Shown: positions 24,814 to 33,354, counted from the first letter of the stretch. The stretch is 64,000 nt of DNA from Aquipuribacter nitratireducens (GCF_037860835.1 NZ_JBBEOG010000010.1:1-64000); one strand, 5' to 3'. Notes: generated by a model from the sequence alone, not told the origin. Numbers and translations are program-made.

Positions 24814-26180
24814 CGCCGCAGCCCCTCGAAGGCGAGCGCGAGGGAGTCGGTCCGCAGCCCGGCCCGCTCGAGCCGGGCCGCGCACGCCGGGTGCGCGCCG
24901 GTCGGCCGCAGGTGCCCGGCGTCGGTCTCGTCGCCGCCGCGGTGCTCGTGGACGAAGAGGTCCTGGCACAGCACGGTCTCGCCGTCGATGCCCGTCACCT
25001 CGGTGACGTGGGTGATGCGGCGGACGCCGTCCCGGCCCCGCTCCTGGTGGACGACGAGGTCGAGCGCGCTCGCCACCTGCTCGCGGACCGCGCGGACGGG
25101 CAGGTCGACCCCGGCCATGAGGACCATCGTCTCCACGCGGGTGAGGGAGTCCCGCGGGCTGTTGGCGTGGACGGTGGAGATCGACCCGTCGTGGCCGGTG
25201 TTCATGGCCTGGAGCATGTCGAGGGCGGCGGCGTCGCGGACCTCGCCGACGACGATGCGGTCCGGGCGCATGCGCAGGGCGTTGCGGACGAGGTCGCGGA
25301 TCCGGACCTCGCCGCGCCCCTCGATGTTGGGCGGTCGGGACTCCAGTCGGAGGACGTGGCGCTGGTGCAGCTGCAGCTCGGCGGCGTCCTCGATCGTGAT
25401 GATGCGCTCGCCGTCGGGGATGAAGGCGCTCAGCACGTTGAGCGTCGTCGTCTTGCCCGCGCCGGTGCCGCCGGACACGAGGATGTTGAGCCGGGCCGCG
25501 ACCGCCGCCTGGAGGAAGGCCGCGACGGACTGCGTCATGGTCCCGAGCGCGACGAGGTCGTCGGCGGTGAAGGGGTCGGTGGAGAACTTGCGGACGGTGA
25601 GGAGCGGGCCGTCGACGGCCAGCGGCGGGATGACGGCGTTGATGCGCGAGCCGTCGGGCAGGCGCGCGTCGACCATGGGGTTGGCCTCGTCGACGCGTCG
25701 CCCGACCCGGGCGACGATCTTGTCGATCGTGCGACGGAGGTGGTCGTCGTCGGCGAAGTGCGCGTCCGCCTCGTGGAGCCGCCCGGCGCGCTCGACGTAG
25801 ACGGTGTCGTGGCCGTTCACCATGATCTCGGTGACGTCGGGGTCGCGGAGGAACGGCTCGAGCGGCCCGTAGCCGAGGATGTCGTCGGCGATCTCCTGCG
25901 TGAGCCGCGTGCGGTCCGACGGCGTGAGGGGACGGTCACCCCGGCCGAGGACGTCCTGCAGCGTCTGCCGGACGCGTGTCTCGAGGTCCTCCGCGGTGAG
26001 CCGGGCGTCGTACAGCTGCGGCCCGAGGGTGTCGAGCAGCGCCTGGTGCACCTCGCGCTTGAGGTCGAGGAAGGGGTCGCGGGGCGCGGCGCGCCGCGCC
26101 CGGCTCGGCCGGCCGGGGGTCGGGGGCTCCTCGCCCTGCTCGCGGGCCCGGGCGGCGGCGAGGCGGTCGGCGAGGCTCAC
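24810..26180 (-). CDS. cpaF: Tad pilus assembly ATPase CpaF/TadA
   Basis: This 456-aa type II/IV secretion ATPase powers pilin polymerisation. The N-terminal domain has GYGPLEPFLRDPDVTEIMVNG. Walker A is GGTGAGKTT, followed by the Asp box (IITIEDAAELQL), Walker B region (PDRIVVGEVRDAAALDMLQAMNTGHDGSISTVHANSP) and the His box. The GTG at 26180 overlaps the cpaE stop, and the stop overlaps tadB, a chain of 4-nt overlaps that continues through the operon. Confidence 0.95.
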   Translation of the reverse strand: MSLADRLAAARAREQGEEPPTPGRPSRARRAAPRDPFLDLKREVHQALLDTLGPQLYDARLTAEDLETRVRQTLQDVLGRGDRPLTPSDRTRLTQEIADDILGYGPLEPFLRDPDVTEIMVNGHDTVYVERAGRLHEADAHFADDDHLRRTIDKIVARVGRRVDEANPMVDARLPDGSRINAVIPPLAVDGPLLTVRKFSTDPFTADDLVALGTMTQSVAAFLQAAVAARLNILVSGGTGAGKTTTLNVLSAFIPDGERIITIEDAAELQLHQRHVLRLESRPPNIEGRGEVRIRDLVRNALRMRPDRIVVGEVRDAAALDMLQAMNTGHDGSISTVHANSPRDSLTRVETMVLMAGVDLPVRAVREQVASALDLVVHQERGRDGVRRITHVTEVTGIDGETVLCQDLFVHEHRGGDETDAGHLRPTGAHPACAARLERAGLRTDSLALAFEGLRR

Positions 26181-27370
26181 GAGTGGTCCCGGCGGCGCCC
26201 GAGCCGGCGACGGTCCCGGCGCAGGGGCGGCGGGACGTCGCCGGTCGTCCCGGACCGCACGACGAGGTCGCGCTCGACGAAGTCCCGCAGGGCGGCGCTG
26301 ACGGCGTGGCGGGGGTCGTCGAGCACGATCGGGACGCCGCGGTTGACCGACGCGGGCACGTCCCGGCTCGACGGGACCTGGGCCGTGATCCGGGTCTGCA
26401 GCGTCTTCTCCACCTCCGCCATCGACAGGCCCACCTTGGAGTCGGCGCGGTTGATGACGACCTTCCACCGCTCCTGCGGGTAGCTGAGGATCTCGAGGGT
26501 CTCGAGGGTGAGCTTGAGGTTCTTCAGCGCCGGGATGTCGAGGGTGGCGAGGAGCACGACGACGTCGGAGAGGTCGAAGGCCGCGAGCACCTGGTCGTCG
26601 AAGGCGGGGGGCGTGTCGACGACGACGTAGTCGAAGTGCTCGCGGAGCAGCTCGAGCACCCGCGTGACGAGCGCCGCCGGGACCGAGTCCCCGGTCGCGG
26701 GGTCCGTCGGGGCGACGAGCGTCGTGAGGCCCGCGGAGTGGGGCGTGAGGAGCTGCTCGAGGGCGGGGAAGTCGAGGTCGCGCGCCCCCAGCGGGACCGC
26801 GTCGGCGATCGTGCGGGAGGGGAAGAGCTGGAGCGCGATGGCGACGTCGCCGAAGGCGAGGTCGAGGTCGACGACGACGACCCGGCGCCGCCCGCCCGCG
26901 GCGAGCAGGGCGCCGACGTTCGTCGACACGGTCGTCTTGCCGCAGCCGCCCTTGGCGGAGAAGACGGTGATGACGCGGCCCGCGGCCTGCGGCGGCGGGC
27001 CGCCGGGCGCGCGCTCGGCGAGGGCGCGGCTCAGGGTGTCGGAGCGTCTCACCGCCTCCTGCAGGGCGGCCGGGTCGCCCGCCGGGACGACCTCGCGGAC
27101 CCCGGCCCGCAGCGCCGTCGTGAGGACCTCCGCCGCCGCCGCCTCCTGCGGGGCCCGCTCGAGCACGATGCCGACGTCGGGACGGCTCACCCGGTGCTCG
27201 TCGGCGAGGCGGACCGCGAGCTCGAGCGGGACCGCGGGCCCGAGCACGACCGTGCGGGCCCCCGGGGCGGTCATGCGCTCACGCAGCGCGGCGAGGTCGG
27301 CGACGTGCTCGGTGCCGTCGCCCAGCGCGGCGCGGCTGGTATCGGCGACCCCGAGCGCGACGACGTTCAC
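26177..27370 (-). CDS. cpaE: CpaE-like MinD/ParA-family ATPase of the pilus locus
   Basis: The 397-aa protein has an N-terminal receiver-like region without a clear phospho-acceptor (about residues 1-120). A deviant Walker A ATPase follows (FSAKGGCGKTT, with VVDLDLAFGD and DYVVVDTPP). CpaE/TadZ proteins place the pilus machine in the cell. The GTG at 27370 overlaps the cpaB stop. The C-terminus is unusually arginine-rich (PLRRDRRRLGRRRDHS), perhaps a membrane or nucleic-acid contact. Confidence 0.92.
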   Translation of the reverse strand: MNVVALGVADTSRAALGDGTEHVADLAALRERMTAPGARTVVLGPAVPLELAVRLADEHRVSRPDVGIVLERAPQEAAAAEVLTTALRAGVREVVPAGDPAALQEAVRRSDTLSRALAERAPGGPPPQAAGRVITVFSAKGGCGKTTVSTNVGALLAAGGRRRVVVVDLDLAFGDVAIALQLFPSRTIADAVPLGARDLDFPALEQLLTPHSAGLTTLVAPTDPATGDSVPAALVTRVLELLREHFDYVVVDTPPAFDDQVLAAFDLSDVVVLLATLDIPALKNLKLTLETLEILSYPQERWKVVINRADSKVGLSMAEVEKTLQTRITAQVPSSRDVPASVNRGVPIVLDDPRHAVSAALRDFVERDLVVRSGTTGDVPPPLRRDRRRLGRRRDHS

Positions 27371-28101
27371 GACGTCGCCTCGAAGAGGTTGAGGCGCGTC
27401 GTGCCCTCCAGCTGCTCGATGGGGGGCTCCTCGCCGGCGAGGGCGAGGTAGAGGGTGCCGATCGACTGCGCAAGCACGAGCCGCTGGACCTCGCCCTGGT
27501 CGACGGCGAAGGTGACGAGCGCGGCGTCGCCGCCGCCCGCGCCGCTCTCCGCGCCGATGTCTGTCGTCGAACCCACCGCGAGCACGTCGAGCGCCTCGAC
27601 GAGCAGCTGGGTCGTGAGGGCGGTGACGACCTCGCCGTCAGGACCCGGGGCGACCGTCTCGACGGTCGCGAACACCGACACCTGCGAGCCGGGGCGCACG
27701 AACGTGCCGACCCGGTTGGCGGCGGGGAAGGCGAACGACGCGGCGAAGCGCCCGTCGGGCGGCGCGAGCGCCGTGACGTCGTCGGGGTCGCCGACGACGG
27801 GCGCGGAGACGACCTCACCGGGGTACAGCGTCTGGAGCGCGACCTGACCGGTCAGGCCGTCGGCTGGGTCGAGCACCCCCTGCGGCACCGCGTCGGCCGG
27901 CCGGGTCGCGACCTCCAAGGAGCCCGGTACGTCGGCGAAGGCCGTACCGGCTGGGATCGTCTCCGCCACGACGAGGACCTCGAGCGTCTCGGTCGCCGCA
28001 TCCTGCCGCCCGAGGGCGTTCTCGACGTAGAGGACGACCGCCAGCGCACCGAGGGCGGCGACGACGAGCGCGACGACGAGCACGAGCACCCGAGCTCCCA
28101 C
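27367..28101 (-). CDS. cpaB: Flp pilus assembly protein CpaB/RcpC
   Basis: The 244-aa product has a single N-terminal membrane helix and a SAF domain (VLVVAETIPAGTAFADV, GQVALQTLYPGEVVSAPVV), the CpaB/RcpC arrangement. In Gram-negatives the partner is an outer-membrane secretin. Here the extracytoplasmic domain would act in or on the thick wall. The GTG at 28101 follows a GGGAGG ribosome binding site. A -10 element lies 43 nt upstream, so cpaB heads the cpaB-cpaE-cpaF-tadB-tadC transcript. Confidence 0.9.
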   Translation of the reverse strand: MGARVLVLVVALVVAALGALAVVLYVENALGRQDAATETLEVLVVAETIPAGTAFADVPGSLEVATRPADAVPQGVLDPADGLTGQVALQTLYPGEVVSAPVVGDPDDVTALAPPDGRFAASFAFPAANRVGTFVRPGSQVSVFATVETVAPGPDGEVVTALTTQLLVEALDVLAVGSTTDIGAESGAGGGDAALVTFAVDQGEVQRLVLAQSIGTLYLALAGEEPPIEQLEGTTRLNLFEATS

Positions 28102-28143
28102 CGGCGCGTGCCTCCCTCCGTGGCCGACGACCCGACCTGCGCA

Positions 28144-28149
28144 AACCTA
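28144..28149 (-). promoter_or_regulatory. candidate -10 element of the cpaB operon
   Basis: On the minus strand TAGGTT lies 42 nt before the cpaB GTG. TTGTGA occurs 13 nt upstream of it, the same spacing as in the two arms of the mirror promoter at 14.5 kb. It would start an mRNA with a leader of about 35 nt carrying the GGGAGG ribosome binding site. Confidence 0.4.
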
Positions 28150-28199
28150 CCTTTCGCCGCCGTCACAACCTCGTCGGCGTGCCGGTCGATGGTGGACCC

Positions 28200-29597
28200 T
28201 CATCGCAGCAGCGTCGAGGTGCCGATCCCCGCGACGGCCGCCGCGTCGAACACGAGCAGGCACGAGGTGCCCGTCGTGCCGTCCTGCACGAGGTAGCCCG
28301 CGTAGCCCTCCGTGACCTGCTGCTCGCCGGCGGTGTCGGTGGCGACCCGCGGGACGAGGGCGAAGCCGGGCTCGTCCCGCACCCGCCGGTCGAGCACGGG
28401 GTCGGCGGGGTCGCCGTCGAAGAGGTCGTCGACGACGGCGCCTGGCGGCAGGTGGTCCGCCAGTGCCGGGGCCGCCACGCTCGCGCACTCCGGGTCGACG
28501 TCGGTGGCCGGCGTCGTCACGGTCGCGCACCGGACGTCCGCGGGCGTCGTGGGGTCGGTGCAGGGGCCCACGACCTCGCCCGTCGTCCCGTCCGCGACGA
28601 GCGGGACCGTCCGAGGACCGTCGCACGGGTCCGGCGGCGTGGGCTCGGGGGGTGGCGGGGCGGAGCTCGGGGTCTCCGAGGTGCTCTCCGACGGGACGGC
28701 GGTCGACGCGGTGGGGTCGGTGCTCGGGGGTGCGCTCGAGGCGGTGGGCTCCGCGCTCGGCTCCCCGGTCGGCTCACCCGTGGGTTCGCCGGTCGGCTCA
28801 CCCGTGGGCTCGCCGGTCGGCTCCCCGGTCGGGTCCCCCGTCGGCTCGGTGGACGGCCCGTCCGACGGGTCGGGGGACGGGACGCCGGACGGTGCCGTGC
28901 CGCCCCCGGACGGCTCGGTGCCCGGTGCTGTCGGCACCAGGACGCCGAAGAGCGGGACGGCCCGTAGCACCGGGGCGCCCAGTCCCGCTGCGACGGGCGA
29001 GGGCGCTGGTGCGGCGAAGCGGCCGCGGCGGTCCCCGCTGCCGCAGACCGCGAGGTCGTGCCAGCGCTCCGTCCAGCCGAGGCGCGCGGTGGCCGAGGCG
29101 CTCACCCGGCCCTCACGCGCCTGCTGGGCCGTGACCGTCGTCGACCCCGTCAGCGCCACGACGACGGGCCGGAAGACGACCGACACGCCGTAGGACGGCG
29201 TGAGGACCGTGACGGCGACGTCGTCGCCGCTGCCCGTCGGGGGCGGGCAGCCCGGGCCGGCCGGAGGCCCTGAGGCGGCGTCGCCGGGCGGGTGGAACCA
29301 CAGGGCGCCGTCGTCGGTGTCGGCGTCGGTGAGGTCGACCGAGGGCGGGTCGCCGAGGACGACCCGGTTGGCGTCGGCGCCGAGGACCGCCTCCGCGGCG
29401 GCGCGCGCCGCGCACACGTCGGGCAGCTCGGCCGCGGCTGCGAGCGCGGCCGCGTCGGCGACCGTCTGGGCGGCCCGGTCGCGCGAGTACAGGTTCGTGA
29501 GGTCGACGGCGAGCGCGGCGATGCCGAACAGCAGCACCGCGAGCACGGCGGTGAGCACCGCCATGGCGCCGTCGTCGCCGTGCCGGTCCGCCCTCAC
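28200..29597 (-). CDS. tadG: TadG-like pilus protein with Pro-Thr-Gly-Glu repeat region
   Basis: The N-terminal Tad domain has a membrane helix and the hallmark DLTNLYSRDRAAQTVADAAALAAAAEL. A large extracytoplasmic region follows, interrupted by a Pro/Thr/Ser/Glu linker (about residues 230-330) with seven PTG(E/D) repeats. Cysteine-containing domains follow, ending in a hydrophobic stretch (SCLLVFDAAAVAGIG). It is a minor, wall-spanning component of the Tad apparatus. The GTG at 29597 is preferred because it overlaps the tadE stop; GTG 29606 is the alternative. Confidence 0.85.
   Translation of the reverse strand: MRADRHGDDGAMAVLTAVLAVLLFGIAALAVDLTNLYSRDRAAQTVADAAALAAAAELPDVCAARAAAEAVLGADANRVVLGDPPSVDLTDADTDDGALWFHPPGDAASGPPAGPGCPPPTGSGDDVAVTVLTPSYGVSVVFRPVVVALTGSTTVTAQQAREGRVSASATARLGWTERWHDLAVCGSGDRRGRFAAPAPSPVAAGLGAPVLRAVPLFGVLVPTAPGTEPSGGGTAPSGVPSPDPSDGPSTEPTGDPTGEPTGEPTGEPTGEPTGEPTGEPSAEPTASSAPPSTDPTASTAVPSESTSETPSSAPPPPEPTPPDPCDGPRTVPLVADGTTGEVVGPCTDPTTPADVRCATVTTPATDVDPECASVAAPALADHLPPGAVVDDLFDGDPADPVLDRRVRDEPGFALVPRVATDTAGEQQVTEGYAGYLVQDGTTGTSCLLVFDAAAVAGIGTSTLLR
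28759..28842. repeat. seven 12-bp tandem repeats inside tadG
   Basis: Seven imperfect 12-bp units of the type ggctc(a/c)ccgtg encode PTGE or PTGD on the minus strand. Units 2 and 4 (28771-28782, 28795-28806) are identical, and units 1 and 6 are identical, consistent with slippage or unequal exchange. The copy number may vary between strains. Confidence 0.85.
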
Positions 29598-30040
29598 GGA
29601 CCGCACTCCTGCGGCACCGTGCCCGGCTCGCTCGGCTGCTCGACGAGCTCGTCACGTGCGCTGCCCGTGAAGGGGAGCGGGAGCCCGAACCGCGTCGGCT
29701 GCCAGCGCACCTCGACGACGACCACGTCGAGGTCGTCGCCGGCGACGACGCCCGTGCGCGTCGCGCGTGCCACCCGCGGCTGCCCGGGTGCGAGGTCGAC
29801 CGCGGTGCCCTCGAGGTTGCGCCGCAGCGTCGCCTCGAGGTCGGCGCAGCTGCTCGTGCCGAGCGACGCCTGCCGGGCCGTCACCCCCACGGCGTTCTCG
29901 ACGGCGGTCCACTGGAAGAAGAAGAAGCCGTACTGGACCGTCGCGAACACGATGAGGAGCAGGACGGGCAGCACGAGGGCGAACTCGACCGCGGCGGCGC
30001 CCCGCTCGCCGCGGTCGCGGCCCTCCCTCGTGCGCGTCGT
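29594..30040 (-). CDS. tadE: TadE-like pilus assembly protein lacking a canonical start codon
   Basis: The frame encodes the TadE N-terminus GERG-AAAVEFALVLPVLLLIVF (cleavage-type Gly followed by AAAVEF, then a membrane helix) and a short extracytoplasmic domain ending QECGP. The first ATG/GTG/TTG in frame is GTG 29974, which would remove the conserved tip and half the motif. From the fadD stop (30072) to that motif no ATG, GTG or TTG exists in any frame on this strand. I drew the feature from an ACG at 30040, one base from ATG, with a G-rich stretch before it. The true start is unresolved; a sequence error is possible. Confidence 0.75.
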   Translation of the reverse strand, partial: TTRTREGRDRGERGAAAVEFALVLPVLLLIVFATVQYGFFFFQWTAVENAVGVTARQASLGTSSCADLEATLRRNLEGTAVDLAPGQPRVARATRTGVVAGDDLDVVVVEVRWQPTRFGLPLPFTGSARDELVEQPSEPGTVPQECGP

Positions 30041-30071
30041 GTCCCCCGTCCTGCCGGCCGGCCCCTCGGGC

Positions 30072-31856
30072 TCAGCCGTACAGCTTCTCCACCTGCGCCT
30101 CGTAGTCCTTGAGGACGACGTTGCGCTTGAGCTTCATCGACGGCGTGAGGTGGCCCGAGGCCTCCGTGAAGTCGTCGGTGAGCACGGTGAACTTCCGGAT
30201 CGACTCGGCCTTCGACACCAGGGTGTTCGCGTCGTCGATGGCGGACTGCACCGCGGCGAGGACGTCGGCGTCGGTGGCGGCCTCGGCGGGGGACATGGCC
30301 GGCTTGCCCTGGTTCTCCAGCCAGACCGGTAGCATCTCCGGGTCGAGGGTGACGAGCGCCGCGACGAACGCGCGCTTGTCCCCGACGACCATGCACTGGC
30401 TGATGAGCGGGTGCGCCCGGATGCGATCCTCCAGCTGGGCAGGCGCGACGTTCTTGCCGCCCGCCGTCACGATGATCTCCTTCTTGCGGCCCGTGATGCG
30501 GAGGTAGCCCTCGTCGTCGAGCTCGCCGAGGTCGCCGGTGCGGAACCAGCCGTCGACGATGCTCTCCGACGTCGCCGTCGGGTTGTTGTAGTAGCCGCGG
30601 AGCACGTTGACCCCGGACAGGCAGATCTCGCCGTCGTCCTCGATGCGGACGCCGCAGCCGGGGATCGGCTTGCCGACCGACCCGATCTTGACCCGCTCGG
30701 GGACGTTGACGGTCGCCGGGGCCGTCGTCTCGGTGAGGCCGTAGCCCTCGAGGACGATGAGGCCGATGCCGCGGAAGAAGTGGCCGAGCCGCTCCCCGAG
30801 CGGGGCGCCGCCGGAGACGGCGTAGCGGACCTTGCCGCCGAGCCGGTCGCGCAGCTTGACGTAGACGAGGCGGTCGAACAGCGCGTGCTTGGCCCGCAGC
30901 AGGACGCCGGGCCCGCCGGAGTCCTGCGCCCGCGACCAGTCGATCGCCGTCTGCGCGGCGGCGGCGAAGATCTTGCCCTTGCCCTCGCCGGTCGCCTTCT
31001 GCTCGGCGGAGTTGTACACCTTCTCGAACACGCGCGGCACCGAGAGGATGAACGTCGGACGGAAGCCGCCGAGGGCGTCGACGAGCTCCTTCGGGTCCGG
31101 CTGGTGACCCATCCGCACGCCCGTGACGACGCACAGCGCCTGGATGAAGCGGGCGAAGATGTGGGCGAGGGGGAGGAAGAGCAGGGTCGAGGCCCCCTCC
31201 ATGTGGAGGACCTCCCACAGGCTCGCCTCCGCGTTGCGGCACAGGTCGATGAAGTTGCCGTGGGTGAGCTCGCAGCCCTTCGGCCGCCCCGTGGTGCCGG
31301 AGGTGTAGATGATCGTCGCGAGGTCGCCGGCGCCCCGGCCGCCGTGCGCGGCGTCGACGGCGTCGTCCGCGACGTCGGCCCCGAGCTCGGCGAGCGTGTC
31401 GAGGCCGCCCTCGTCGAACACCCACGTGTGGGCGCACGCGGGCACACGGTCGGCGACCGCCTCGACCGTCGAGCGGTGGTGGGCCGCCTCGACGAAGACC
31501 GCCTTCGCCCCGGAGTCGGAGAGGATCCACGCGACCTGCTCGGCGGAGGAGGTCTCGTAGATCGGCACGGACACGCCACCGGCGAGCCAGATCGCGTGGT
31601 CGGCGAGCGTCCACTCGTACCGCGTGCGGGACATGATGGCGACGCGGTCCCCGGGCGCGATGCCCGCCGCGACGAGGCCCTTGGCGAGCGTCGTGGCCTC
31701 GGCGAGGTGCTCGGCGGCGGACACGTCCCGCCACTCGTCGCCGTCCCGCCGGGCGAACATCGCGGCGTCGGGCGCGTTGCGCGCCCGGTCCACGAGGATG
31801 TCGGCCATCGTGCCGGGGTAGGCCTCGACAGCGGGTGGGACGGTGAACTCGCGCAC
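30072..31856 (-). CDS. fadD: long-chain fatty acyl-CoA ligase (FadD15-type)
   Basis: The 594-aa adenylate-forming enzyme has the AMP-binding P-loop YTSGTTGRPKG, the motif GYGLTETTA, GWFRTGDLGELD, and the C-terminal lysine region GRKKEIIVTAGGKNVAP. It activates fatty acids to acyl-CoA at the membrane. It matches Rv2187 (fadD15) in position, between pimB and the SRPBCC genes. The GTG at 31856 follows a GAGGAG ribosome binding site by 6 nt. Thirty nucleotides after its stop lies the ACG proposed as the tadE start, so it may be co-transcribed with the pilus genes. Confidence 0.95.
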   Translation of the reverse strand: MREFTVPPAVEAYPGTMADILVDRARNAPDAAMFARRDGDEWRDVSAAEHLAEATTLAKGLVAAGIAPGDRVAIMSRTRYEWTLADHAIWLAGGVSVPIYETSSAEQVAWILSDSGAKAVFVEAAHHRSTVEAVADRVPACAHTWVFDEGGLDTLAELGADVADDAVDAAHGGRGAGDLATIIYTSGTTGRPKGCELTHGNFIDLCRNAEASLWEVLHMEGASTLLFLPLAHIFARFIQALCVVTGVRMGHQPDPKELVDALGGFRPTFILSVPRVFEKVYNSAEQKATGEGKGKIFAAAAQTAIDWSRAQDSGGPGVLLRAKHALFDRLVYVKLRDRLGGKVRYAVSGGAPLGERLGHFFRGIGLIVLEGYGLTETTAPATVNVPERVKIGSVGKPIPGCGVRIEDDGEICLSGVNVLRGYYNNPTATSESIVDGWFRTGDLGELDDEGYLRITGRKKEIIVTAGGKNVAPAQLEDRIRAHPLISQCMVVGDKRAFVAALVTLDPEMLPVWLENQGKPAMSPAEAATDADVLAAVQSAIDDANTLVSKAESIRKFTVLTDDFTEASGHLTPSMKLKRNVVLKDYEAQVEKLYG

Positions 31857-31912
31857 GGTGGCTCCTCGTCGAGTCGGGCGCGCCGCGGGGTGCGGGCGGG
31901 TCAGGTCCGCAA

Positions 31913-31918
31913 AGCGTA
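31913..31918 (-). promoter_or_regulatory. candidate -10 element of fadD
   Basis: TACGCT on the minus strand lies 56 nt before the fadD GTG and would give a leader of about 50 nt with the GAGGAG site. It is the same hexamer used before crtE and the YbaK-type gene. Confidence 0.4.
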
Positions 31919-31956
31919 GTCGAGTGCCCCCCGGCAGGTCAGGAGCCCGACCGGGC

Positions 31957-32415
31957 ATGCTGGTCGGCGTGCCGCTGGTGGACGTCGTCGACGACACGTT
32001 CGTGCGTGCTGCTCCGGCGGCGGTCCGGGCGATGACCCGCCCCGCGTGGGAGGGCTGGCTCGACGCCGGTCCCGGCGCACGGCTCGCGCTCGTCCGTGCC
32101 GAGGAGCGTGGGGTCGAGGGGGTCCGCTGGGAGGCCACCGCACGGACCGGGCGCGGGCGAGGGTCCGTCCGGTGGGCGGGCACCGCGGAGGTGTGGCTGG
32201 AGCCGGCGTGGGGCGGGACCGTCGTCCACCTGTTCGTGCGGCTCGACCCCGTGCCCCCCGTCGGACCCGTCGGACCCGTCAGCGGCGTCTCTCCCGCCGG
32301 CGGCGTGCCGGTCCCGGCGCGGCACGCGCGTCGCCTCCCCGACGCGCTGCGCCGGTCGTGGAAGCGTGGCCTCGTGGGCGTCCAGGTCGACCCGACGGCA
32401 GGACCGCGGTCGTGA
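31957..32415 (+). CDS. SRPBCC-family (polyketide cyclase-like) protein
   Basis: The 152-aa product matches the small START/Bet v1-like fold proteins found beside fadD15 in actinobacteria (compare Rv2185c/Rv2186c). Strand-helix-strand phrases such as VDVVDDTFVRAAPAAVRAMTRP and GTAEVWLEPAWGGTVVHLFVRLDPV are typical. A GPVGPV insertion at about residues 105-112 comes from a short DNA repeat. The start is ATG 31957 or GTG 31969. The stop overlaps the next gene. The lipid or hydrophobic ligand is unknown. Confidence 0.75.
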   Translation: MLVGVPLVDVVDDTFVRAAPAAVRAMTRPAWEGWLDAGPGARLALVRAEERGVEGVRWEATARTGRGRGSVRWAGTAEVWLEPAWGGTVVHLFVRLDPVPPVGPVGPVSGVSPAGGVPVPARHARRLPDALRRSWKRGLVGVQVDPTAGPRS

Positions 32416-32843
32416 GCGAGCAGCCGGGCGCGCCCGGGGTGGGGTCGGGTGGGCCGGAGCGGTGCCCCTCGTGCGGCGCGCGGGTCAGCCCCGCCGAGCA
32501 GTGGTGCAGCCTCTGCCTGCAGCCGCTGGGAGCAGGTGCCGCCCCTGGACCGGGACCGGCGCAGGTGCAGGGTGCGTCACCGGAGCAGGATCCCGGTGTC
32601 CCCCTCGACGAGGTGCGGCCCGGGGACGGCGTCGCCGTGGACCCGGCGCCGGCGGGGGTCGAGCAGCAGGCGGAGGCCATGCTCGCGGAGCTCGCGGCGA
32701 CGACCTCGGCCGAGCGGCCGGGCGCGCGTGGCCCCCTGGCGGGCAGCTCCCGCGGGCTGCGGCTGGCCCTCGGCTGCGGGGCCGCCGTCGTGCTCGTCGG
32801 TGTGCTGCTCAGCGTGCTGGGACTCGTCGGGCTCCTGCTGTGA
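32412..32843 (+). CDS. zinc-ribbon protein with C-terminal membrane helix
   Basis: The 143-aa protein starts with a zinc ribbon (CPSCGARVSPAEQWCSLC, C-x2-C-x10-C-x2-C). It continues with an acidic/Pro-rich stretch and a short helix (QQAEAMLAELAATT), and ends in a membrane helix (about residues 119-143), a tail-anchored layout. GTG 32412 overlaps the upstream SRPBCC stop. Function is unknown; coupling to the two flanking SRPBCC genes suggests a shared envelope-lipid task. Confidence 0.75.
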   Translation: MSEQPGAPGVGSGGPERCPSCGARVSPAEQWCSLCLQPLGAGAAPGPGPAQVQGASPEQDPGVPLDEVRPGDGVAVDPAPAGVEQQAEAMLAELAATTSAERPGARGPLAGSSRGLRLALGCGAAVVLVGVLLSVLGLVGLLL

Positions 32844-32866
32844 ACGCGCGGTCGCGGCCCGAGGAG

Positions 32867-32872
32867 TAGGTT
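32867..32872 (+). promoter_or_regulatory. candidate -10 element of the second SRPBCC operon
   Basis: TAGGTT lies 35 nt before the GTG at 32908 and would give a leader of about 29 nt carrying the GAAGGA ribosome binding site. It is the same hexamer as the cpaB candidate. Confidence 0.4.
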
Positions 32873-32907
32873 CGCCCCGCCGACCGACCCCTGGCGAAGG
32901 AGCACGC

Positions 32908-33354
32908 GTGGCCGAGCGCACCGAGTCGACCATCACGATCGAGGCGCCCCCCGCGGACGTCGTCCGCGTCGTCGCCGACCTCGAGGCCTACCCGGAGTGG
33001 GCCGGCGGCATCACGGCCGTCGAGGTGCTCGACACCGACGAGGAGGGCAGGCCGAGCGAGGCCCGGCTCACCATGGCGAACGGTCCGGTCCGCGACACGC
33101 TGCACGTGCGGTACGAGTGGGCGCTCACGACGGCGGGCACCGGCACCGTGTCGTGGTCGCTCGTCGAGCCGGGCTCGGTGACCTCGCAGATGGACGGCGC
33201 GTACGTCCTCGTCGCCGCCGGCGACGGCACGCAGGTGACGTACCGCCTCGAGGTCGACGTCACGGTCCGCCTGCCGGGTCTGCTGCGCCGCCGCGCCGAG
33301 AAGATGATCACCGACACCGCGCTCAAGGACCTCCGCGGCCGCGTCGAGGGCTGA
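32908..33354 (+). CDS. SRPBCC-family lipid-binding-like protein (CoxG/START type)
   Basis: The 148-aa protein has the SRPBCC fold: ITIEAPPADVVRVVADLEAYPEWAGGITAVEVL at the N-terminus, a beta-sheet core, and a long C-terminal helix (RRRAEKMITDTALKDLRGRVEG) that closes the cavity. Close actinobacterial relatives are encoded next to fadD15 and an ArsA-like gene. Binding of a lipid intermediate is inferred. The GTG at 32908 has a GAAGGA site 6 nt upstream. Confidence 0.85.
   Translation: MAERTESTITIEAPPADVVRVVADLEAYPEWAGGITAVEVLDTDEEGRPSEARLTMANGPVRDTLHVRYEWALTTAGTGTVSWSLVEPGSVTSQMDGAYVLVAAGDGTQVTYRLEVDVTVRLPGLLRRRAEKMITDTALKDLRGRVEG

Noticed and set aside
28759-28842. Possible CRISPR-like array
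   Set aside because: The units are only 12 bp, directly adjacent without spacers, and in frame as PTGE codons of tadG.
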